Shown here in pieces: positions 26,712 to 32,898 of a DNA stretch of 32,898 bases. Every line of letters begins with the position of its first letter. Positions within the stretch are counted from its first letter, which is position 1. The position numbers and the translations under genes are program-made. Source of the stretch: Marinobacterium sp. (GTDB lineage Bacteria > Pseudomonadota > Gammaproteobacteria > Pseudomonadales > Balneatricaceae); the NCBI GenBank assembly GCA_003250495.1, contig QKGH01000325.1, positions 1 to 32,898 of the forward strand. The letters run 5' to 3'. The notes beneath the pieces were generated by a model. It had not been told where the DNA came from. It did not search any database and was given only the letters and a program-made list of their open reading frames with translations.

Positions 26712-27790
26712 TGGCGACGAACGGCATCACCGGTAAGGACGCCGCGCTCTATAGCGACTTTGCCGGTCTCGGGCAACTGAAGGCGCAGGCTAAACAGGAC
26801 GGCCAGGCGGCGTTGCGGGAGGTCGCCCAGCAGTTCGAGCAGATCTTCATGAATATGATGCTGCAGTCGATGCGGGCGTCGACGGAGAGTTTCGGTGCCG
26901 ACAACCCGTTCAACTCCAGCGAGGTGGAGTTTTTCCAGGGCATGCTGGATCAGCAGCTGACGCTGGAGCTGTCGCAGAACGGTGGGATGGGGTTGGCCGA
27001 TATCATCGTGCGTCAGCTCGGCGGCAGCGATACCAGCGCCGAGACCCTCCGCCAGGCGCTGCAACTGCCGGCGGATGGCGACGCGGTCAATGAGCGTCTC
27101 AACGGTGGCGAAACGCTGAACCAGGCGCTGTTGAACCTGGCCTCGCGCCGGGTGGCGAGCAGTTCGCTGCAGACGGTCAATGCGATCAGTGAGCGCCTGG
27201 CGTCGGCGGATAGCGCAGAGGAGGTCGATAGCGCCGATGCGGTGGCGGAGCCGCCGCCGGCAGTCGATGGCGGCGAGCGTCTGAGCTTCGACTCGCCCGA
27301 GCAGTTCGTGGCGCAGCTGTTGCCGCTGGCCGAGCAGGCGGCACGGCAACTCGGGGTCGACCCGCGGGTACTGGTCGCGCAGGCGGCGCTGGAAACCGGC
27401 TGGGGGCGTTCGATTATCCGTCGTGGCGACGGTAGCAGCAGTAACAACCTGTTCAACATCAAGGCCGGCAGTCAGTGGAGTGGGGAGCGGGTCGGTGTCC
27501 AGACTCTGGAGTTCCGCAACGGTCTGCCGCAGCCGGAGCAGGCGCAGTTTCGCGCCTACGATTCGCTGCAACAGAGCTTCGACGACTACGTGCAGCTGAT
27601 CAGCAGCCAGCCGCGTTACCAGGCTGCATTGCAACAGGCGGATGATCCGGCCGCGTATCTGCAGGCGCTGCAGGAAGCCGGTTATGCCAGCGACCCCGAG
27701 TATGCCGAGAAGATAGGGCGGATATTCCAGGGCGGGGCTCTGTCCGGCGCAACGCTGGCGGCACTGGCCGGGGCTGCTCAAGATAGTTGA
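26711..27790 (+). CDS. flgJ: Flagellar rod assembly protein / muramidase FlgJ
   Basis: N-terminal rod-cap domain (QQFEQIFMNMMLQSMRAS) plus C-terminal glucosaminidase domain (AQAALETGWGRSI...NNLFNIKAGSQW). Confidence 0.96.
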   Translation: MATNGITGKDAALYSDFAGLGQLKAQAKQDGQAALREVAQQFEQIFMNMMLQSMRASTESFGADNPFNSSEVEFFQGMLDQQLTLELSQNGGMGLADIIVRQLGGSDTSAETLRQALQLPADGDAVNERLNGGETLNQALLNLASRRVASSSLQTVNAISERLASADSAEEVDSADAVAEPPPAVDGGERLSFDSPEQFVAQLLPLAEQAARQLGVDPRVLVAQAALETGWGRSIIRRGDGSSSNNLFNIKAGSQWSGERVGVQTLEFRNGLPQPEQAQFRAYDSLQQSFDDYVQLISSQPRYQAALQQADDPAAYLQALQEAGYASDPEYAEKIGRIFQGGALSGATLAALAGAAQDS

Positions 27791-27848
27791 GCCGCGGTCG
27801 ATACAAAAATGAGTGGGCTCGCGCCAGGCGGGTCACGGAGGGAAGGTC

Positions 27849-29861
27849 ATGAGTTACGGTCTGTTGAACCTGGGGACCCAGGCGCTGACATCCAACAGGA
27901 CAGCATTGACGGTCGTGGGGCAGAACATCTCCAACGTCAATACTGACGGCTACAGCCGGCAGCGGGCGGAGTTCGCCTCGCGGGAGAATATCGGCGGCGT
28001 CGAGGTCTATGACATCTCCCGCATCGCCGATGAGTTCCTGAACCGCCAGATCCGTACCGATACCTCCTCCTATAGCAGCGCCGATATCTTCCAGACCTTC
28101 GCCAACGAGCTGGACAACCTGCTGGCGTCCGAGGCGACCAGCATCTCGTCGGCGATGGATGACTATTTCAGTGCCCTGCAGGCGTCGGTGGACGATCCCA
28201 CCAGCCTGCCCAACCGGGAGCTGTTCCTGGCCGAGGCCGAAGCGCTGACGCTGAGATTCAACGATCTGGATGCGAACCTGGAGCGCCAGGGGGAGAGCAT
28301 CAACGGTCGTCTGGACAGTGCGGTCGCGCAGATCAATGCCATTGCCCGGAATATCGCCGAGCTGAACGACAAGCTGCGCATCGCCTCGGCGGCGGGTAGC
28401 GAGGTCAACGAGCTGCTGGATAAACGCGATGCGCAACTGGATGCCTTGGCGGAGTACGTCAACTTCACCACGGTCGAGACCGGCAACACGGGCGAAGTCG
28501 ATGTGTTCATCGGCAAAGGCGAGCCGCTGGTCGTCGGCCGGGATAGCAACGAACTGGTGACCACCCTCGATCCGGTCGACTCCAGCAAGCTGAATGTTTC
28601 GCTGAGGGTGGGCAACAACCTTAGCGAGATCAGCGGCGAGATCAGCGGTGGGGAGATCGGCGGGCTGCTGGACTACCGCAACACTATACTCGATACCGCA
28701 CGCGACCAGCTCGGTGTGATCGCGCTGGCTTTCGCCGATACCATGAACCAGCAGCATATGAAGGGGATGGATCTGGACGATGAGCTCGGCGGCCTGCTGT
28801 TCACCGACATCAACAGTGCAACGGCGGTGAGCAACCGGGTGCTCAGCGACAGCAATAACCTGGTCGACGTCAACGCGCGGATGGTGATCGAGGATACCAG
28901 CGCACTGAAGGCCAGCGAGTACAAGCTGGTGTTTAACTCTTCCAACAGCTTTACCCTGGTCCGGGAGTCCGACGGTACGCGTTGGGACTCTGCATCGCTG
29001 GTCGCCTCCGGCGCCGCCAGTTTCGGTACCGATGGCAACCTGACCCTGAGCGTGGATGGTTTCCGCCTGACCATGGATCCCGCGACGCCAAGCTTTGGCG
29101 CGGGCGACCAGTTCATCCTCCGGCCCGCGCGGACCGCGGCCGCGGATATCGCGGTGGTCCTGAGCGAGCCGCGCGATCTTGCGCTGGCGGCGCCGGTCGT
29201 TATCGAGGCGGACAGCGATAACCAGGGTAGCGGCAAGGCCAGTGTCAGCGTCACCAGCCGTGCGCTGCTCGACGCCGCCGTGGATCAGCAGGCGCTGGTG
29301 CCGCCGCTCAGTATCGAATTCAGTGAAAATAGCGCCGGGGAGCTGGTGTACCGGGTATACGATGTAACCGATCCGCAGAACCCGGTGGAGATCGATAACG
29401 ATGGCGATGCCGCCACGCCAATCCCGGCCTACCCGTTTGTCGCCGGGGAGGCGCTGGAGCTGCCGCAGGATTACGGGTATGAGATCGTGATCCGGAACAC
29501 GCCTGCGGCCGGCGATCGCTTTACGGTCGACTACAACGTCGGTGGTGTATCGGATAACCGCAACGCGTTGGCGATGTCCGACCTGCAGTTCGATCGCACC
29601 ACCGTCGATAACGCGTCCTACCAGGACCGTTATGGCCAGATGATCGAGAAGGTGGGCACCCAGACGGCCGTTGCGCAGATCAACGCGCAGGCCAGCAAGT
29701 CGGTACTCGATGCCAATCTACAGGCACGCTCCAGCCTGAGTGGCGTCAATCTGGATGAGGAGGCCGCTAAACTGATCCAGTTTCAGCAGGCCTATACGGC
29801 ATCAGCCCAGTTGATCAAGGCATCGCAGACGATTTTCGATGCCTTGATCGCAGCGGTATAA
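27849..29861 (+). CDS. flgK: Flagellar hook-associated protein 1 FlgK
   Basis: MSYGLLNLGTQALTSNRTALTVVGQNISNVNTDGYSRQRAEF; ATG 27849 preferred over 27813. Confidence 0.96.
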   Translation: MSYGLLNLGTQALTSNRTALTVVGQNISNVNTDGYSRQRAEFASRENIGGVEVYDISRIADEFLNRQIRTDTSSYSSADIFQTFANELDNLLASEATSISSAMDDYFSALQASVDDPTSLPNRELFLAEAEALTLRFNDLDANLERQGESINGRLDSAVAQINAIARNIAELNDKLRIASAAGSEVNELLDKRDAQLDALAEYVNFTTVETGNTGEVDVFIGKGEPLVVGRDSNELVTTLDPVDSSKLNVSLRVGNNLSEISGEISGGEIGGLLDYRNTILDTARDQLGVIALAFADTMNQQHMKGMDLDDELGGLLFTDINSATAVSNRVLSDSNNLVDVNARMVIEDTSALKASEYKLVFNSSNSFTLVRESDGTRWDSASLVASGAASFGTDGNLTLSVDGFRLTMDPATPSFGAGDQFILRPARTAAADIAVVLSEPRDLALAAPVVIEADSDNQGSGKASVSVTSRALLDAAVDQQALVPPLSIEFSENSAGELVYRVYDVTDPQNPVEIDNDGDAATPIPAYPFVAGEALELPQDYGYEIVIRNTPAAGDRFTVDYNVGGVSDNRNALAMSDLQFDRTTVDNASYQDRYGQMIEKVGTQTAVAQINAQASKSVLDANLQARSSLSGVNLDEEAAKLIQFQQAYTASAQLIKASQTIFDALIAAV

Positions 29862-29883
29862 GCAGTAACAAGGAGTTGAGCGC

Positions 29884-31125
29884 ATGCGTATCTCAACGAA
29901 CCAGGTTTTTCTGAACAATATTGACAACCTGAGCACGGCCAACAGTCAGCTATTCAAGACCCAGCAGCAGATCTCCACGGGCAAGCAGGTGTTGCAGCCC
30001 TCCGACGATCCGCTGGCGTCGGCGCAGATCATTAAGCTTAAGAAAGAGCTGGCGCGTACCGATCAGTTCCAGGGCAACATCGATGTGTCGAACCGGCGCC
30101 TGGCGCTGGAGGAGACGACGCTAAACCAGATGTTTACCGGCACCGTGCGCCTGAAGGAGCTGACTATTGAAGCGGGTAATGGCGCGCTGGGCACTTCGGA
30201 TCAAGCCGCAATTGCTGCCGAGGTGGAGCAGATCCTGGACCAGATGCTGGGTCTGATGAATACCAAGGATGTGCAGGGCGAGTACATCTTCTCCGGCTTT
30301 AAGGGCAATACCCGGACCTACGAGTATGATGAGGCCACACAGCGCTATGTGTATCAGGGCGACAGTGGTGCGCGTTATATCCAGGTTGGACCGGACAACC
30401 GGATCGCGTCCACCGACTCCGGATATCAGCTGTTCGAACAGGTGGCGGGCGTCGTGGTGCCCCAGGTCAGCGATGCCGCCGGTACACTGCAGTCGGTTTA
30501 TGTGACGGATTTTGAAGGGTTCAGCCAACTTCAAGGCGACTATACGTTGACCCTCGCCACCGATGCGGCAGGGGTAACGACACTGAACCTAACCGACAGC
30601 GATGGGCAGCCGGTCTACTCGGACGACGATCCGCCCGTGCTGCTAACCGGGTTGGAGGTCGGCAGCGGCGATCGTATCGCGTTCGGCGGTCTGGAAACCG
30701 TGATTGGCACGGTGCCCGCGAATGGTACCAGTGCCAGTGCTACGATTGGTGCTACTACCGAGCGGGGAAATATTCTCAATGTGGCGTTGGAGCTGCGTAA
30801 CGGTCTCAATAACGTCGATTACAGTACTGCGGATGGTAAGGCGGCGCTCGACCAGCTACTGGCCAAGACGTTAACCGCGCTGGAGGGGGTTCAGGACAGC
30901 AATATCCGGGCTCGAGGTTCGCTTGGGGCCAGGATGAATGCGCTCGATCAGCAGTCATCGGTGAACGAGGATTACCAGTTATTCACACAGGAAACCCTCT
31001 CTTCGTTTGAAGACCTGGACTACAACGAGGCATTGAGTCGTTTCGCCCTGCAGCAGAACGTGTTGCAGGCCGCTTATTCCAGCTTCAGCCAGATCAGCGG
31101 ACTGAGCCTGTTCAACTATATCTGA
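29884..31125 (+). CDS. flgL: Flagellar hook-associated protein 3 FlgL
   Basis: MRISTNQVFLNNIDNLSTANSQLFKTQQQISTGKQVLQPSDDPLASAQI. Confidence 0.96.
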   Translation: MRISTNQVFLNNIDNLSTANSQLFKTQQQISTGKQVLQPSDDPLASAQIIKLKKELARTDQFQGNIDVSNRRLALEETTLNQMFTGTVRLKELTIEAGNGALGTSDQAAIAAEVEQILDQMLGLMNTKDVQGEYIFSGFKGNTRTYEYDEATQRYVYQGDSGARYIQVGPDNRIASTDSGYQLFEQVAGVVVPQVSDAAGTLQSVYVTDFEGFSQLQGDYTLTLATDAAGVTTLNLTDSDGQPVYSDDDPPVLLTGLEVGSGDRIAFGGLETVIGTVPANGTSASATIGATTERGNILNVALELRNGLNNVDYSTADGKAALDQLLAKTLTALEGVQDSNIRARGSLGARMNALDQQSSVNEDYQLFTQETLSSFEDLDYNEALSRFALQQNVLQAAYSSFSQISGLSLFNYI

Positions 31126-31130
31126 GGATT

Positions 31131-31149
31131 GGCGCTGGATTTTAGCGCC
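31131..31149. other. Hairpin in the convergent flgL/fliT-like intergenic region
   Basis: ggcgct-ggatttt-agcgcc. Confidence 0.45.
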
Positions 31150-31164
31150 GCGGTTGGCGTCGAT

Positions 31165-31187
31165 TCGGGGATTATTTAAGTCCCCGA
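31165..31187. other. Hairpin overlapping the 3' end of the fliT-like gene
   Basis: tcgggga-ttatttaag-tccccga. Confidence 0.45.
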
Positions 31188-31507
31188 TAGACGTCAATGC
31201 CGGTATGAGTGCGCTGCTGCTGTGTGAACGCCTTGGCGAGCGCATCACGGCGTTCCGTAAATGCCTGGCACAATTCGGCATTCATCACGCGCAGCTGTTC
31301 CAGTATCGCCCCCGTCGCTTTTAAATCACCCGCCTGTGTCAGGTCGATATCGGTCAGCAGGGCGTTCCAGCGCTGCATGGCGGTTTCCGCCGCTATCTCT
31401 TCATTCAGCGGGGCGCGGGCCAGCGCCATCAGTTCGTCGAAACAGGCGGTCGCGGCGGTTAGCCGCGACGACAGCGATAAGGCGGGGGAGAGGGGGGTAT
31501 CAGACAT
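31172..31507 (-). CDS. FliT-like flagellar chaperone (tentative)
   Basis: 111-aa helical protein directly downstream of fliS on the same strand; call rests mainly on position. Confidence 0.55.
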   Translation of the reverse strand: MSDTPLSPALSLSSRLTAATACFDELMALARAPLNEEIAAETAMQRWNALLTDIDLTQAGDLKATGAILEQLRVMNAELCQAFTERRDALAKAFTQQQRTHTGIDVYRGLK

Positions 31508-31513
31508 GACGTT

Positions 31514-31918
31514 TCAGGGACGGCTCGGGTTACGCTGATCTTCGGGGATTGCATCCCAACCCTCTTTAATCTCGATGATCAGATTGCCAACTTCGTTAAG
31601 TTTATCGAGCGAGTTGTGGATATTGGCCTCCGTCAGTGAGCGGATCATATAGTCATAGAGACGCTCCAGGTTTCCAGCTACCTCATTCTCCTCAGTGCCC
31701 TGCAAGGAGCCCTGCAGTTCGCCGATAATGGCGATGCTCTTGCTGATGGCGGTACCTTTGCTACTGGGGTCCTGGCGCTCTACGGCACCCTTGGCGATCG
31801 CGATCTGGCGCAGGGCACCCTCGAACAGCATACTGACCAGTCGATGGGGACTGGCGTTTTCCACCTCGGAGGCAATGTTGATCTGCTGATAGGCCTTGCT
31901 GCCCTGAATGAAACTCAT
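31514..31918 (-). CDS. fliS: Flagellar secretion chaperone FliS
   Basis: AYQQINIASEVENASPHRLVSMLFEGALRQIAIAKGA...LYDYMIRSLTEANIHNSLDKLNEV. Confidence 0.96.
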   Translation of the reverse strand: MSFIQGSKAYQQINIASEVENASPHRLVSMLFEGALRQIAIAKGAVERQDPSSKGTAISKSIAIIGELQGSLQGTEENEVAGNLERLYDYMIRSLTEANIHNSLDKLNEVGNLIIEIKEGWDAIPEDQRNPSRP

Positions 31919-31945
31919 GATTACAGATATCCTTACTAGAAACCG

Positions 31946-32898
31946 TTAGTCGTTGTTGCTGTTACCGATATTGGCAATGCTGGCCAACTGCTGGGTCAGG
32001 TAGTCGCCGGTGGAGTTGAGTTGGGCGATCATGGCATCCATCGCGTTATATTGTGCCAACAGGCGGGCTTCCAGCTTATCCAGCCTGAGGCTCAGGGCTT
32101 CGCGTTGGTCGGTGATGTCATCTATCTGGCTGTTGATGGAGTCGGTCCGGCTGGCAAAGGTACCGCCACTTTTTAGATAGGTCTGCAGAAAACTGTCTAA
32201 CCGCGTGGCCAGTCCCGTATCCTTATCGCTAAAGAAGCCGGTGACCTGTTCAAAATTGTTATTCAGCGCGTCGGACAGCTTGCTGCTGTCAATGGCGAGC
32301 TGACCATCACGCTGGGTGGTGATGCCGAGCTGGGTCAGGCTACTGATGCCGCCATCGCCGCTGATGCTGGAGAGCGCACTACGCAACTGGTTCTGTATCG
32401 TGCGGGTCATTGCGTCACCCAGCAGCGTGCCTGCTGTCCCCGTATCGGCATCATAGCTGGTCTGCTGAGCGATCAGGCTTTGCAGGGCGTTATAGGAGTC
32501 GACAAAGCTCTCGATCGTGGATTTGACGTCAGAGGTATTGGTGCTGACCGTCAGGGTTACCGGAGAGTTGGCTTCGCTAACCGCGTTCAACGTAATCGTA
32601 GCGCCGGGGATGACACCGGCGATGGTATTACTGGCCGAGGTCAGGGCCTGCCCCTCCAGGGTATAGCTGGCGTCGGCTGCGGCGGTGACCTGGTCGTAAT
32701 TGGCATCGTCACCGTCCAGTGCGCTGTCGGCATTGCCGGTATAGGTGTAATCGAATATCGAAAGATCGCCACTACTGCTGGTGCTGCTGATCGAGGTGAT
32801 ACGGCCATCGGCGCCGGTTTCGTCGCTGGTGAGAACCAGGCGCGAGCCCGTTGGCAGGTTCAGGATGGTGGCGGTCATGCCAAAGTTATCGCTGGCAT
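31946..32898 (-). CDS. fliD: Flagellar filament cap protein FliD (C-terminal part; 5' end beyond the window)
   Basis: GVIPGATITLNAVSEANSPVTLTVSTNTSDVKSTIESFVDSYNALQSLI...LDKLEARLLAQYNAMDAMIAQLNSTGDYLTQQL. Confidence 0.95.
   Translation of the reverse strand, partial: ASDNFGMTATILNLPTGSRLVLTSDETGADGRITSISSTSSSGDLSIFDYTYTGNADSALDGDDANYDQVTAAADASYTLEGQALTSASNTIAGVIPGATITLNAVSEANSPVTLTVSTNTSDVKSTIESFVDSYNALQSLIAQQTSYDADTGTAGTLLGDAMTRTIQNQLRSALSSISGDGGISSLTQLGITTQRDGQLAIDSSKLSDALNNNFEQVTGFFSDKDTGLATRLDSFLQTYLKSGGTFASRTDSINSQIDDITDQREALSLRLDKLEARLLAQYNAMDAMIAQLNSTGDYLTQQLASIANIGNSNND

Noticed and set aside
1-32898. Search for CRISPR arrays, IS elements, integrases, toxin-antitoxin or phage genes
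   Set aside because: None visible; gene order is compatible with a conserved core chromosomal region.

Overview
The window is a GC-rich gammaproteobacterial chromosome segment, mostly housekeeping and flagellar genes. Left half: mutS 5' end (-), a short minisatellite region, pncC/cinA, recA with a LexA box, recX, alaS, lysC, csrA, tRNA-Ser(GCU), three tRNA-Arg(ACG), thiI, and an oadGAB sodium-pump operon. Middle: a histone-deacetylase-family gene (-), a degenerate-receiver/TPR protein, and tRNA-Arg(CCU) (-). Right half: flgN/flgM/flgA (-) divergent from cheV-cheR, then flgBCDEFGHIJKL (+), then a fliT-like gene, fliS and fliD (-, running off the edge). No CRISPR, transposon, prophage or defence locus was seen. 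The points most worth a second look are: (1) a possible three-way-junction leader RNA in front of oadG with a mutually exclusive Shine-Dalgarno-proximal pairing; (2) an exact 21-bp in-frame tandem duplication (QPPIMRL x2) in oadB; (3) a receiver-TPR protein that has lost the phospho-acceptor Asp; (4) an orphan + strand terminator suggesting a small RNA; (5) near-consensus sigma28 and sigma54 promoters that partition the flagellar cluster; (6) tRNA-Arg copies differing only by three covarying T-stem pairs; (7) a probable internal domain duplication in FlgE. All RNA structures and promoters were read by eye. No folding, alignment or database search was run.
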